Below are positions 9,954 through 23,816 of a stretch of DNA of 64,000 nt, piece after piece. A program made the translations under genes and the position numbers. Location: contig AZLU01000227.1 in assembly GCA_002224055.1 (NCBI GenBank), positions 1 through 64,000 on the forward strand, given 5' to 3'. This DNA comes from Pezizomycotina sp. ARF18. Lineage: Eukaryota; Ascomycota. Each line of letters begins with the position of its first letter. Position 1 is the first letter of the stretch. Below the pieces are notes generated by a model that was not told the DNA's origin, made no database searches, and saw only the letters and a list, made by a program, of their open reading frames with translations.

Positions 9954-11992
9954 ATGTCGAACTCGGCCGTTGTACGTTTTCCCCTAGGAAGCTGTTGTTT
10001 GTTTGTCGTTTGACCATTCCTCTTTTGGTACTTTCTTGTTTGGCTGACCTAAGCGTAACACCGAAGGGCAATGTATATCAACGGGTGATCCAAGAGGTTA
10101 TCGATGCTTCGCAGATGGATTTTCAGGACAGTGGAGTCGATCCGGTGATCCTGGACCAGCTTCGTGAGGTTAGTAGCTTTTTGTTCTTCCACTTTCTTTG
10201 GGGGAAAAAAAGGAGGGGGGAAGAAGCTATTTAAAAAAAAGAACTCTCGTTATCGGCTTCCCTCCACCACAATCAAATAATCAGAAGGAAAAAAAAAAAA
10301 AAAAATCTATGAATAAAAAATTCAAAACCAAAGAAAGCACAGAACTTTTTCCTACTCTTCATAACTCCACAATCTTTTTGTGTTTTCCTGCGTCTACTTC
10401 GTCTGTTGTACTCTTTTATTGTTCTTGCTCGTTTTTCCTGCAAAATTTACTATACCCTCTACCCTCCGTTAATTTTGGGTGGGAAATAAAAAAATTTTTT
10501 CGAAAAATTGGGGGGAAGGGGGCACGCCCTGCCTTTTGTTAGTGTTATGAAGGGGGCCCCAATTTATACTCGCTGCGTTGGCCTCTGACTCCCTTCTCCT
10601 TCGTTTCTTTTTTTTTTTTTTTTTTCTTTTCTCGCTGGTCATCTTGGCCCTTGGCCAATCATATTCAGCCGAGACGAAAAACACCCCTGCGAGACCAACA
10701 AACAAAAGAAATATACATGTTTGTTTCTAATTGAGAAACTAGAAAGAAAGAAAGAAAGAAAAAGAAAGAAAGAAAGGGAAAAAGAAAGGGAAAAAAAGTC
10801 TCATGATGATCTGGTTATATCTTCGATATATTTCATTGTTTGTTTCTTTGTTCAATTGAATTTCAATCAAACAGCAACTATGTATTAAAAAATACGATTT
10901 ATTTCCATTACAGGTATGGCAGCAGAAGCTATCAGCTCTTAGTGTGGCTTCATTCCCGTGGGACCCACCACCGCCGGCACCGCCTGCGCCAGAGCCAGAG
11001 CCGGCAAAGGAACCACACCACCCCGAAGGAGAAGGAGAAGGAAAAAGAGAAGGAAAGGGAAAAGGAGCGGGAAAGAGAAAAGGAAGAAGAAAAGAAAATC
11101 AAAGCCGAGCCTGGAAGCCCGCCTCCACCGCCTCCCCCGCCCGGTCAACCTCTAACCGACCCAAGCATCGCTGCCGCGAGAGCAGCTCAGCATGTCCAGA
11201 ACAAGTTTGGCAGTGCTGTTGTTAAGCAGCAGCCGAGCAGTGGACCAGGGACCCCTGCTTCTGGCGGGTTGATGCTTCCCGGAAAACCCAGCCCTCGTCT
11301 CAGCCACAGGCAAACGGTAGCGGGCTCGGCAGCAGCCAAACTGATGGCGCTGGTGACGACCTACAAGCCCTCGATCTGCACGACGCTTACAGAGAGGATG
11401 TCATCATATCTAGGCTCGATGCAGACGGTGCTATAGAGCGCGTGGTGGCCGAAGGTAATCTGATGAGAGCACAAGAGTCGGCACTGCGTGCTGCGCTCGA
11501 AGACCTCAGGTTCCAATCGCAGTCAAGCGTCTTGAGCTCCACCTCCGGTTCTGGTAACAAGCGTTCTTCGTGGCGCAACAAGGGTAAAGGCGTATCGACC
11601 TCGTCGACGCTAGGAAACTTGGTAGAAACAAATACCTTCGCATCTTCAACTTCCCTCATACCCAGCATGCGGCAGACGGACGGGCCAGACGAGGACATGG
11701 ATGACGAAGATGCGATCAATTCAGATTTGGACGACCCTGAAGATGATCCTGTGGACGACGACGACGAGGCGGAAGGGGTAGTCCCACAGATAATGCTTTG
11801 CATGTATGATAAGGTCCAGCGTACGAAGAACAAGTGAAGTGCGTTCTGAAAGATGGCGTCTTGACGGTGAATGGAAAAGAGTATGTTTTCCCTTGGGATC
11901 CTTGTCTTTGGATAGTTCTTAATTCATCCGACTAACTCGAACGGTTTATCAGGTATGTTTTCCACAAAGCCACCGGTGAGTACGAGTGGTGA
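9954..11992 (+). CDS. toa1: TFIIA large (alpha/beta) subunit, Toa1
   Basis: General transcription factor subunit that, with Toa2, stabilises TBP on the TATA box. Exon 1 (9954-9971) encodes MSNSAV. Exon 2 (10067-10168) encodes GNVYQRVIQEVIDASQMDF and ends QLRE. After a 745-bp intron, exon 3 starts at 10914 with VWQQKLSALSVASFPWDP, the conserved N-terminal four-helix region. A Pro- and Lys/Glu-rich spacer follows, then an acidic block (SDLDDPEDDP), then the C-terminal beta-barrel part VPQIMLCMYDKVQR, KCVLKDGVLTVNGKEY and, after a last intron, VFHKATGEYEW to the stop. Termini and order match the family. At least one base is missing after KNK, where a conserved Trp codon reads as TGA. I see the gene as functional and mis-sequenced. 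Confidence 0.93.
10169..10913 (+). other. Unusually long intron of toa1
   Basis: The donor GTTAGT follows QLRE and the acceptor TTACAG precedes VWQQKL, exactly joining two conserved segments. The 745-bp length contrasts with the roughly 65-210 bp introns seen elsewhere in this window. It contains poly-A, poly-T and GAAA repeats. Shorter internal exons cannot be excluded but none is needed. Confidence 0.75.
10741..10797. repeat. GAAA microsatellite
   Basis: Imperfect GAAA tetranucleotide repeat of about 57 bp inside the long toa1 intron. Confidence 0.9.
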
Positions 11993-13639
11993 AATGGCCC
12001 TTCTAGATATGGAGCATTTTTACAATCCATTATACCCTCGGTTTATGATAGTTGTTATCATTATCTTTCTACCTCTCTTTTTCTTTTTTCGGCACATTTT
12101 TCGTTAAGTCTTGCGGTTGGGTTAAAAGTAGCATATTCACTACAATTATTTAAGAATTAAGTAACGGTGGAGGACAAGAGGGTTTGTCATGGAATATTAC
12201 AAAAAGAGATTCACAATGTCCTCGATGTCACCATTGTTTTGTTTCATGGATTTCTTTAACAGAACGCAGCGGGTTATTTCCAAATGGATTCAATAGAATT
12301 CAATACAGTTCATTAAAAAAAAAAAAAAAAACGAGAGGAAGCTCCAGCTAAGTGTTTAACAGTGAATGTACTTAGTTTTTATTTCTTATCCATAAGGCGG
12401 CACTGGTTTCTTTTGGTTAGGTTTCGTAATAGCAATCGTCATACTAATAACGCCCTTTTTCATGTCCTCCATATTAACCGGCTCTTATATCAACTCGCTA
12501 TATTTATTTCTCGTCTTGAAGCGGTTCGTGGTTGTTCATCGTTATTGAAAGAAAGAAATTTGCATCCAATTCCAAACCTTGTATTGGCAAAATTCCGAAG
12601 CTCCTAAAAACAATTATATTATGATTTCTCCTCAACCTTCTCTCCTCTTTCCTTGAAGCCTGACCCCACAATCGAGCCGTAATATTTGATGTTGATGTGA
12701 ACATATGATTACTGTCCCAAAAAGTCCTCCCTTCTACTGTTCGGATAGCTAAATCTTTGAACCTTCTATTTAGGTGCGCTTATCGAAGACCTATCATGAC
12801 ATTTTATTTTTTCACGAATGGTCACCTTCCTCAAGAGATATTGTTAAAAAATTTTTTTTCAACTTGGAGCCCTTGGTTTGAGAAGAATGATGAAAGGAGG
12901 AGGCTTAGTATTTCGGCAAATTGACGAGATGAGGTTGAGAGTGTAACCACAGGTCTTTATTAGGTGGGTAGGCAATAAACGACAGAATGTCCAGACGTTA
13001 AATTTAAAGAGCATACCGAGAATGCTTCGATTTTGAATTGGTCGAAAGCTCGCCCGTTATCTGCCACGTTGAGAGGGGTAGCTTTTCTCTTCTGTCTTCC
13101 GAGTTTCAATAGGGAAGCTGTTGAACAGTTCCCCCCGGGGGGGGGGGGGGGGTTAGAACTGAGGGAAAAGGGTAGGAAAAAAGAATTGACGAGTACATGT
13201 CCGTATATCCGTGTCTCCGAGAGAGAGGAGGGGGGTACAACTAATTGTTTAATCATACCTATGCATATGGCAACTCCTGAGAGATCTTACCCCATGCGCT
13301 TACTTCCATGGTATTTCGTGATATGAGAGGATAGCTTGTACTTACCTTAGATATGCATGGCGTATATATCATTATTTATTATTTACCATTCACATTTTGC
13401 CTTCATGGAGGCAACGTGCAAAAAAAAAAAATACATATATAAACCGTACCGTCCTAGCCGAGGGATTAAAAACGAATCAAAAAAAAAGTAGCGTACCGTA
13501 TATATAAGAGCTCCCTTTGCGATCTTGCGAATAAAAAGGTAGATTTATAATACCCTAAAGAGCCGCTTTGGTCTAGCTGCAGAGGGCGGCAGTTCCCGGG
13601 AAATCTAATCGCTTAAAAATCAACCAGCTCCGCAGGTAA
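11993..13639. other. Intergenic region
   Basis: The 3' region of toa1 and upstream region of the Zn2Cys6 gene. It has poly-A and poly-G tracts (about 16 G near 13137-13152) and no convincing coding segment. Confidence 0.6.
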
Positions 13640-16270
13640 ATGGAAACCACCATAGCAACTCCGCAGATAAAGGAAGCAGAAACTATGAGTTCCAACGGTT
13701 CGTCTGCGATCACGAAGAAAAGAATACGGCAGAAATCTGGCGCTGCAGCCGGCGGAAGAATCAAGGTACAACAATAAGAGTGTATTGCTTCACGCATCCG
13801 CACATTAGTTCCCCTTCTCGCGTTTTTCTATCCAGGCATTTCGGGGAACTCACTAACGGATTTACTCAACATCTACCTGTTCCAGATCCCCGCGTGCGAT
13901 TCGTGTCACACCAGGAAAATCAAATGCACCTCTAGTAGACCTGTGAGTTGAATAAAAACCTTTAGCTTTGCACATCATCTCGTCGGATGTCACACTAATA
14001 CGCCCGGCCATCAAGTGTCTTAACTGTATTCGATACGGTGTGCCATGCCTCGATTCCACCAATGTAATAGGGAATATCGCCATTGATACATCCGCAAAGG
14101 AAGTGGAGGCGCTGAAAGCGCGGGTAGCCCAGCTAGAGGGCCTCCTTCGCGAAAGGTCTAACAGCATTAGCTCTTATCAACTGTCGTCGTCTCCAGAGGA
14201 ATTCGCGGCTGTCCATCCTATATCGGGTATAACGGCGATGAAGAAGGTGTGACAGACATCACGGCGTGTATGAGGCGAGCTGGTCTCGTAACTTCGTACG
14301 ACGATGACTCTGCTGAAGCTGTAAGTCTCTGCCTTGGATTATATATCGCTCTTGGTTCTCCGGAATCGAATTTATTGGGTTCATATAAGAGCTAATACGG
14401 CGGCTCCATATATCGTTCGTCACCGCGTTAATTTTAATTAGATGTCGCGCAAAGAAGTGCTATTCTCGGATATTTCGATCAGTTTTGACGGAGAGCTTCC
14501 AGACATCGTTTTCCCGCCCAGAGGGGTAGCCCAAGAAGCCCTACGCCGGTTTAAGACTGGAGTTTTCTTATTCAACAGGTATCAGTGAATCCTTGATGGG
14601 CCATCGCAGATTAGTGACTGACGTTTTTCAATCAATCCGTCCTTGTCCTTAGACTATCGAATGTAAAGGGACTCGAGATGACCTTTAGCCAGGTGTATGC
14701 CGGGTGTGAAGAGTTTGACAGACCGCCAGCACATGCCACGCCTGATATCTTATTGTTATACATGGCTCTTATCACATCCCTGACAACCGATACGCTGCTG
14801 AGCTCCGCACTGTACAAAGCCGCCAAGCCGATACTCAGACTGATGTGGTCTCACCTGTCAGTTGAGAATTTAACAATCATAATGATGGAGGTGATTTTCT
14901 TGGGCTTCACAGGGCGCCTCGATGAGGCGTGGCTTGCCCTTGGGGTAGCGTGTCGGTCCGCACAAGCCATGGGGCTCCACCGTGAGGATGGAAGCCTCAT
15001 GGTCGAGTGGGATGAAAATACTCGGACCTTGCGAAGTCTCTCTGGTGGGAGATTTATATGCACGATCGTTGGTACTCGCTGTGCTTCGGACGGCCCTTGA
15101 TGATTCGCGACAAGGACTGCAACATCGGAATGCCAAAATTTTCGGGCATAGAGCGTGATTATCTCCCTCCTTGGCAGCCCGCAGCTTTCGAGTATACGCT
15201 TCTGCTATCAAGGATAGCAGGGAAGATCACGAAGAAACTCTCGACCACCTGTCCTCCGTCCTCTTCTCCTTTCGCTGCGATGGATAGCGATACATCAAAC
15301 CCGTTCCGGATGTCCACGGAGAAGCTCGGAGAAAAATTACATGATGAACTCATCAAATTCAATCACAACCTGCCTCCAATTCTGAAAGACCCCACGGCAA
15401 ACGCAGCGGCGTTTGTAATCGCGCTGAGATATGAGAATATCAAGTGCATGCTTTTCCGTCGATTTCTCTCGCACCCTACCTCGGCGCTGCGCCAGCACGC
15501 CCAGGACCAAGTATTTTCATCGGCAATGGCAATAACTCAGATATGTGAGAGAGCGAAACGACAGTTGTATAATGTTCCATGCGGAACCCTAACAAGTACG
15601 CTCTTTAAATATACCTGTTTCTTTTTTCCTCTGCTTCTCATTACCTAACACAAAGCTTTTCTTCGCTTTTACTAGTTATCATCTTGACCGGGGCGGTTGT
15701 TGTCGCAAGCTATTTGCGAGCGCACAAAGGCGAAGAAGATCCCGCGCGCTCGAAGCAAAACGATGTTTGGAGGTCCTTGCAACAAGTCTGGGCTGCATGA
15801 GGTTCCCGAAAGGCCGAGCCCGTTGGCGATCAAGAACTGGCACCTGATGAACCGAATCATCAAGTTTTCGGAAAGTGAAAACGTTGAGAACATCAATGGC
15901 GTGAAAAACGTTCATACGGGGGTTAAAGGTCAATCTCAGGAGCAGTACACGCCTGAGACCCACGCGTAGCCTCGGTGCAAACCACGCGGGTTGATACAGC
16001 GTACACGCATGGCACCGTAGATCCACCTTCACAGACAGCGGTCAGCGTTGACCTGCCCTCGAATGGCGGCCCTGGAGTTCTGGCAATTGCGCCGCCCATG
16101 CGAGCGTGCTGGGCAACTTGGAGAACACCGAGGAGTGGAGAGGTATTATGGATTTCGATCTGGAGGACGCCGATGAGATGACCCAGTTGATAGATCCTTT
16201 CAGCGAGGCGTTCATGCGCGAGATAGAAACTCAGCCGCATGAATCGTGGTTCGCCATCAAGGCTCACTGA
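13640..16270 (+). CDS. Zn2Cys6 transcription factor with fungal_trans domain
   Basis: Fungal-specific transcription regulator. Exon 1 (13640-13765) gives a basic N-terminus METTIATPQIKEAE ending GGRIK. Exon 2 (13886-13942) reads IPACDSCHTRKIKCTSSRP and exon 3 from 14016 reads CLNCIRYGVPC, so splicing builds C-x2-C-x6-C-x5-C-x2-C-x6-C exactly. A heptad-like linker EVEALKARVAQLEGLLRER follows, as is usual for dimerisation. The fungal_trans region holds MTFSQVYAGCEEFDRPPAH, EAWLALGVACRSAQAMGLHR and, after a frame change, WWEIYMHDRWYSLCFGRP. The C-terminus is FAIKAH and stop. Two further introns lie near 14320-14440 and 15597-15675. It is not next to an obvious target pathway, so its ligand and regulon are unknown. 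Confidence 0.88.
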
Positions 16271-19200
16271 AGACTTACCACGACGTGGAGTTGCATTGGC
16301 GTTTCCTTTTTTGTTTTTGGAATTCCCCCCGACTACCTGCCACCCGCAGGCCTGTTACGATACGTAGTAATTATTGAAAATCGTGGAACCTGCTGTGTGT
16401 TTTTCAAAGCTGAGAAGAGCTTTGTTACGTATTTCTCCTTATGAATTTTTCAAAAAAAAAAAAAAAAATTTGGGTTGTCGTTTGTCGCTTGATTAAGACG
16501 AATTATGATTATTATTATTATTATTGTTATTATTTTCTCACGACAGGTAGAATTTATTTATTTACTTAGTATATCATCACTAAGCCAAGGGAAAATCGTG
16601 TCGGACGCTTTATAAGGAGATATCGACAAATTTTGTGTACTCACTCTACTCTTTGTTTTCGGGGCCTACAGTACTTGCGATCCACATTAAGACAATTGCA
16701 CTCAATTAATATATATATATACCTTCATTCCTTTCTTCTTCTCGTCTTTACCCCATATATATATATAAACTATACGTAAATCCGAACAGTGAGAAACCCA
16801 GACAAGAAGCTGAGAATTGTGATTGATCATTGATTCAGATACTTAGCGTCGGGTTGTTATGCATATGATCGCATTCATAAGTTCCTCGCGATAGTGCACG
16901 TGTTCCCGAAGACCTACTATGACACCTTATGATTATGCTCTGTGTTTCTAGTATGTAGCCATCTTCAATAACAATCAATCGTATTATAACCGATCAGCAC
17001 CGGACATCGTCCTCACAAAAACTTCCCCTAAAGAGCTTACATACATATATAGCTATCAAAGCCTTGTTTCCGGGTTATGGCGGAACTGTTGCTGACCGGC
17101 ATACATTCTTACTTGTTCTGTTGTTACAGGAGGCAGATTACGCGGAATGTTAAGTCTTGACGGCAAATCTTCAATGAGCTTATTGAAAGTCTGCGCACAT
17201 GTGCTAACACTCTAAGGAGGAGACGCAATGTCACGGTATAATGTCACAGATCGTCAGGTATTCAAGCACAGATATTTACCCTAATGTACATCGCAGAAAA
17301 TTTCGGGGAAAAATGCTCAAAAGACAGCCTCTGTTGCAAACAAAGTATTCCTCGCCGTTTTTCGCAGCTGTAATGCGCGATTCGATCGCTCAAATAACAG
17401 TAACCCGCTCTAGGATATTTAAATTGATTTACAGAGCCATTTATTAACATCTGAAATTTATTCGAGCGAATTATAAACATCCGATTGCTCTGTAAAACTT
17501 TCGAAGTGGAAATGAAGGAAAATAAGAAATTCCTGATGATCGTAGATGAGATACAACTGAAACCTTTTGATATCGGACTCGGAAAGAGTTCTACAACGTC
17601 CTTCTACTCGGAAATAAATCCTACTGGCTACCATTCTTTGCACGCTTCTCTAGGCAAGTTACATTGGTTAGAACTGCAACGGTCCGAAGATTACGCAAGA
17701 GCATCGATCGTCATGGGGATGCGAGGCTTAATTGAGTCTAAAGCTCGCGCGATCGAGATCTCGATTTTCGAAGTACTGCCTAATAAATGGCTCGGGCTAA
17801 TCTACCATATATATAGCTAAAACTAGGAATAAAATGAGGCAGTAAGAGGAAATAATTTCCAAGTATCTGAATATTCTTTTCTATACATTTCCTTGAAGCT
17901 TCGGGGCGATTATCGGCAACGTCGATAGCAATAGTATCACATCCGGATGATGTATATATTGGGCGATACATGGCACCAGTGAGCAAACTACGAAGGAAAG
18001 TACAATCTTGAGTAGATATCAACATGGGGGGAAAAATGATACTTGCATTGTCGCCCTATCCTATTCATCATTCCGAATGTCAAGCATTTCGATATCGTTG
18101 TTATCATACTGAGACTTTACTAAGTTTCTAGAGAGTCATCTAACAAAACTTTCCGGAGAAGCGGCGCTCACTTATTGTTACACAAAAAAAAATGTAAAAA
18201 CATAAATATAAATAGCTTAGAAAGTTTTTCAACTTGGGATGATGATTCGATTGAATCCGGTTGTCAACCCCGTCCCCTGTAGGCTCGGCGTTGTCATACA
18301 AGTACATGGGATGAGTACCTTTCACAAAGTCTCGCCTCGTAAGAGAGAGCGGAAGTCCTAGATCCGACGAATATACCATAATAAATTTTAAGTTGAATGT
18401 TACACAAAAGAAGGGGTATACAGGAACGGGAGACAATAAAAGAATAAAAGCATGGCGGGCACATATGTTCTAGTACAATTGTCGTTATTTATTCCCCCTA
18501 GTTCAATGTGCGTACACATCCGTCGTAACAACCTGATTTTTCTAAATACAAAGTGCCTAAGAGCTCCCGAGTCTATAATACTTTCATCTCCTGTGATCAG
18601 AATCCTGCGGGAAGTGCAGTTGAGATATGACTATTGTTGTATACACAGTTGACAAATTCCGGGGCTAGAAATTGTTATGATATAAGTGCAGAATCGGGAA
18701 ACTGATCATACACTAGTATATGTAGTACGATAATACTGGTAAAGATGGGCATCGATGAGCTGTCAAAGCAAAGCTAGGAATTGCTTCTTCATACTTCAGT
18801 ATTCGAGGAGAAATTATGATTCACACATTTCGAAAAAGTAACAACAGGAAAAAGATTACGTTGAACTGGCAACCCTGCTAATGTTTGAGGCTACCTAGTA
18901 TTACGATCCTCAAGTAGCGCGGGTCAATGTAAATATGTTACGACACCCCGAGAAAGAATGTAAACTTATAATATTGCTTCAGGCGAGGCTGGATAGGCAT
19001 ACATGGCTCATAGTTTCGGAGCCTCACACACATAAAGACAATATAGCTAGGTAGATGGACGCTGGTTTACATACACATTGCACGATTGAACTCAAGACGG
19101 AACTTACTAAGTACATTGGAGTAATATGGCGATTTACACTACACGCCAGTTTTTAACTAGCCTCTAAGAGTAAGCATCTATTATCATACGGAATACGAAT

Positions 19201-22200
19201 AGAAATATGTGTCAGAGGGAATTTATTATATTCCTTCGATAATATTATATTCCCGAAGATTGTCCAAGGTAATGATATTTTATGGTACACGAGAGGTTTC
19301 TGATCGAGCCTACTGAACCTATGCCAAAACCTCTCGAAATGAAAAGTTCCTAGTAACCATACTTATATTGATATCGTTCACAAAGTGTGTCGATTATTTC
19401 AGGGTGCTACCGGTCGTCCTACCGAACGAGAATATATCGACAGGCGTGGCATTTTTTGTTCGCCTCAATTGTACAGGAAAACGCATTTAAGTGGATCATA
19501 ACTCCAGCTTGTATCAATAAGATGAATCGTAATATTTTAACTAAATCTTCACATGTGTTTCACAGGATTACCCTATCTTTCTGAATTGTGAAATGTATTA
19601 TCTGGGGTATACAGGGCATCTGCCTGCCAACACGTGTGCAAACGAGACGACAAGACTAGGATCCTTGGAGATAAACCCTGTTCTCTAATCATCACGATAT
19701 GAGTACAGTATCAAACTTAAATATTGCAGCTCGATAGAAAAGAACAGCCACCTGCTACTAGTAGTGGGTTCTGACCATGAGCTATTTAGATTCCATTGAG
19801 ACAGATTTCGTTTAGAGACTAACGCATATTTAGAATTTCTCCGCCCTGTATTTTGTTGTCAGATCTCTCGAAGAGATGGAATACACTAAAGGTAACTCAA
19901 GGGAAACTTGGGACACTTAGGGGTACTTTTAAAGAAGTCAAAGCATTTTGCTCCCTACCCCTACATCATTTCGACGAGAAGTTTTATGCATGACGGTTGG
20001 TGGCTGCTGCCGGTGGTTTTGTCCGCTAGTAACTGCATCTGCAGCTGTATGCCCAATACTCAACACTACCATTTCGCCATCTTCTTCGGCCTTTCTAACT
20101 GTATTTGGTTCGCTCTTGCTTTGTTTCGGCTTTGCGGCTTTAGGACCTTAAATCAACAAGCGCCTTTCATTATTATCATAAGATGAACCTTTTTTAGGTT
20201 ATTATTGGTTATATCAACTTGAATCCTTTTCTATAATACGCAATTATTGTGCTTGTTATAATCAGAAGGGGCCACTCGCTTAGTTACCCAAGTGAAGTCG
20301 CAGTCCGCCTTGCACCTACCGTTATCATTCACTCGATCGCATCTAGCAGTACGTACATATCACTAGTGCACAGGCATCGCATATTACCTCTCAGGATAAA
20401 GCTATTCCTGCTAGGTTTTGTTATATATATGCGGCAGGATTTGCTGCTAAGCTTATAACTAACGTTGATCAATCCAACAATCAATTGGTTCTAAAGCCAG
20501 ATTGTTCAGCCTTGTTGTAGTTTATCCACCTTTTTAAATTCGAATACCGTTTTATTGTATTCTAGTATTATTTATTTCCTATCTGCTATTAGAGGCAAGT
20601 AGTCAATCAACTATATACGTTTAGAAAATTTGAGTGATAATAGTTGTGCCGCTTTCTCTGCCGTTTTGTCCACTTAGCCACTCGATTCCAATTATATCCC
20701 TTTCGCGACCTGGACCCCCAAATGTTCAACATCAAACTTTTAATTTAGAAAGCCAATGCAATACTTTCCCCGTTCCTGCGGCCACCGACCAATCTTGGCC
20801 AGAGTTAGTCGAAACTTCAACCATCTGTGATGTTCGCCTCTCGACATAATGCATCTGCCAAAAAGAGGGTTTTCGTTTGTTTTCTGTTGGGGATGGTTGG
20901 CTTTACTTCGATGCGCCTGCTGTTCGCAGGCTTGATCTCTGGGTGAAATCAGGCAATTTGCGCAAATGCAAGGCGCAGAGCAGACAGGTACTTGTCTATC
21001 GGCGGCGCTCGTTGAGGTGAGCCCGCGGATACGATACATCTTTATAAATTTAGTTGCACGAACCTATCATGGGTAAATCGTGCCGTAACTTACTGGCTTC
21101 TAAGGGTTCTCGAGCGTCGTGGATTAATTTGAATGTTTGATCTGAAGGTCTGCATCAAGCTTTCCTCTCACTTTTAAATTGAACTGGGGTTTCATATGCT
21201 TGAAAGTACTAGGCCAATAAGTCTAGTTTATGCATAAATAATATAATCGGAGTTGTGTAATATCTCTAGAGTTACGTAGATTTGACGATGTGTTCACGAG
21301 GGTGTAAATCAGGCATGGATGAACCCGGTGCTTGCCCACGAAAAATCTATTAGTTAACGTTTAAGGAACGGTTCGTACACAGAGAGCGTGAGAGCCACAG
21401 AGAATCTAGGCTAAGTTTACATATATAATTATGGTGGCATGAAAGCGAACTTTTTGCCACGGTCTTACACTATACATCTTGGTTATCAATCCGATATAGG
21501 ATGAAAAATATATCTAGCATTGTTTGCTTCTACGAGAATGGAGAGAAAGAATACAATAAAACAAGAGGCGGGATTATTATGTGAGATGCTTCATTGTGTT
21601 TAGTTCAGCCGATCGCGATGGGAACTACTGAATGCGGCGTACAAGTAATGTTATATCGAATCATCGTACGTTCGAATGACATTTTGAGCACCGTATTCGG
21701 GCTATGCAGGAACCAGAATCATAACCAAAAATGACTACAAAACAGAAATTAAATAAATTTGAAATACAAGTCAGCATGTCCTGGAGAAGTTCGAAGTACG
21801 GAATATACGAAGTAGATACTTCAACAAGCCGAGTCAAGCTGTGGAAGGTCTTACGAGAATCCTTCATCCGTAATGATAAGAAAATGTTTGCTTTTCGTTC
21901 GAGTCAGTGGCAATTTTCTTTCTATGGTGGGTTAAATCACCATGTGCACCACCTTAATAATAATTGTTTCTTACTACGTAGACCACAATTACTTTCTTCG
22001 AAGAGATATGGGGTAGCCGTTCAAAGGATGCATAGGATATGAAATCGAAAGTCACTAAGGTTCTTCCAGTGACAAAAAATTATTAGATGAATTATATACG
22101 ATTATATGTAAAACTTTCAGGGAGAAAATATTTGACTTCAACTTGTTGCTGCTTCAAATGATTGATACCTTAACTTGGGGAAAGAATTGAAATACGGTTA

Positions 22201-22449
22201 TTGTACATGGTACCGAGAATAAAGGGGAAAAAAGGACTTCAACAATTCAAAATAAGGTAGACATCTGCGATTAAATATTCTCGTGTATACGAGCCTGGGG
22301 AATTCCTTGTATAGCCTAGAGCTAGGTGAATACAGGGGGGGGGGAATGCCGAAATCATGGGATTAAGGAAGTATCCTGGTAGACAGGGGGAAATAGTGCT
22401 ATAATTGAACTGGTAGCCAGAATACCTAACAATACTTGGAACTTCCGTG
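16271..22449. other. Gene-poor region without recognisable genes
   Basis: About 6.2 kb of moderately AT-rich DNA. It is not RIP-mutated, since CpA and TpG are common. Open frames up to about 111 codons occur, for example on plus at 17485-17820, but none has a recognisable motif, a signal peptide with cysteines, or supporting splice structure. It could hold lineage-specific or strongly decayed genes that I cannot see. Confidence 0.5.
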
Positions 22450-23816
22450 TCATTTTGAAGTTCTTGAATTATCGCTCAATTGTTGGTAGACACGATTAGA
22501 AAACCAATTTCCTATCATTTGTTGACGCCGTATCGTGAGAAGCCGTCCTCGTCTAATGGTGGTTATTGAATTCTTGTAAAATTCATCCGTGCTTGAAATG
22601 GTGGAATTCAGTTCTTCTTGGGAAGAAGTCAGCCCGGCGATCCTAGACGCGACCATAGGTCGGCGTCTATAGCTGGCTGACGAACATCCATTACTCGTGG
22701 CGGCAGCTCTGGCGATTTGTCGGACGAAAAGTGCCCGTAAGACCAGCCTCGAGGGCTGATGGGGTGATCAGGGCTACCCCATTGAGGACGTTCTTCTCGT
22801 CAACGCCGTAGATATTACGGTTAACCTGGTGCTTCTCGCTAGGGGATTGGGAAGCCTTTGACATGAAGGACCATTTTGGGAACGAAGAAGGATTGAACCC
22901 CCTTGGAGAGAACAGCGATGGCCGTGCTTTTCCACTCCAACGCTGAAAAGCTTGCGAATGGCAGGGAGGCAGCAGACGATCATAGCCGTCGTCTGTTCCG
23001 CCATGGACCACACGGCGACCCATTTAGGGTCGAGGGTCCCCCCATTTATGCCTTCAACCCGTACGCTTCTCACAACGGACATGGTTATTACGGCAAATCC
23101 CAAGCAAAATAAAAAACATAGCCCGAATTTTTGGTTCCGGGATATCCTGAGGTGGCGTAGAAGTCGCAATGGGATAATCATAACTATAAATGAAAAGTGA
23201 AAAACCTGTTAAGATTTGCAAAAGGTACACACAGTATATTGATAGATATAATTCAAGTGACTAGAAGTACCGGTCTTCTCATGTCATCGTATTGACTTAC
23301 CTAGTATATCGGTCAATATATCTGTTGCCGTGAACGCCCACAGGGTGGCGTTATTCCGGTAGACCTGCGTCGTATTGCATGTCCCTGTAAAAAATTAGCT
23401 TATTTGGTATGGTAGTAAGAAATCCATTAAATATCCAGTGCGCAGATGCATACCATCCCAGTAAGTTGAAAGTGGAATACAGGCAAAAAAGAACCCAACA
23501 ATGTTACCAATGAGCGCTAAAGTGCAGACCATCATGTCGCAACCCAAAATTTGCTCACGGGTAAGCCTGAAATAACCTCCTGTAAAACAACAGGAACGAA
23601 AACTTAATACACCAGAGTGAAATCATGAATGCTAGGTAGCTGCCGGTTTGGATCTCGAGCATGTGCTTCAGGAAACGTTGGAATTGGCCGGTGCCCATTT
23701 GCGCAGAAGCTTTTGAACATCTTTCAAGAGTTCCGTTATGACCATAAAGTCTTTCGTAAAAAGCGCAGAAAGGACCGTCTCTATGAACATTATACCGACG
23801 GCTGCAACGGCAAACA
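22450..23816 (-). CDS. Fungal rhodopsin-domain (PTH11-related) membrane protein
   Basis: Integral membrane protein of the fungal rhodopsin-domain family. Reading on the minus strand, an exon starting at 23816 after a CTAAC branch site and TAG acceptor encodes VFAVAAVGIMFIETVLSALF. Then come LAFMISLWCIKFSFLLFYRR and REQILGCDMMVCTLALIGN, and an intron at 23385-23453 joins YWDG to CNTTQVYRNNATLWAFTATD. A second intron at 23184-23300 leads to IIPLRLLRHLRISRNQKFGL and WSMAEQTTAMIVCCLPAIRK. About six hydrophobic segments are visible; the N-terminal exon with the first helix and the start codon was not found. The cytoplasmic tail is Ser/Arg-rich and runs to a stop at 22450. Such proteins include putative surface receptors, but its ligand is unknown. 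It is the only recognisable gene in a 13-kb gene-poor tract. Confidence 0.8.

Noticed and set aside
17485-17820. A 111-codon frame in the gene-poor tract
   Set aside because: No family resemblance, signal peptide or splice partner; kept only as an unassigned possibility.
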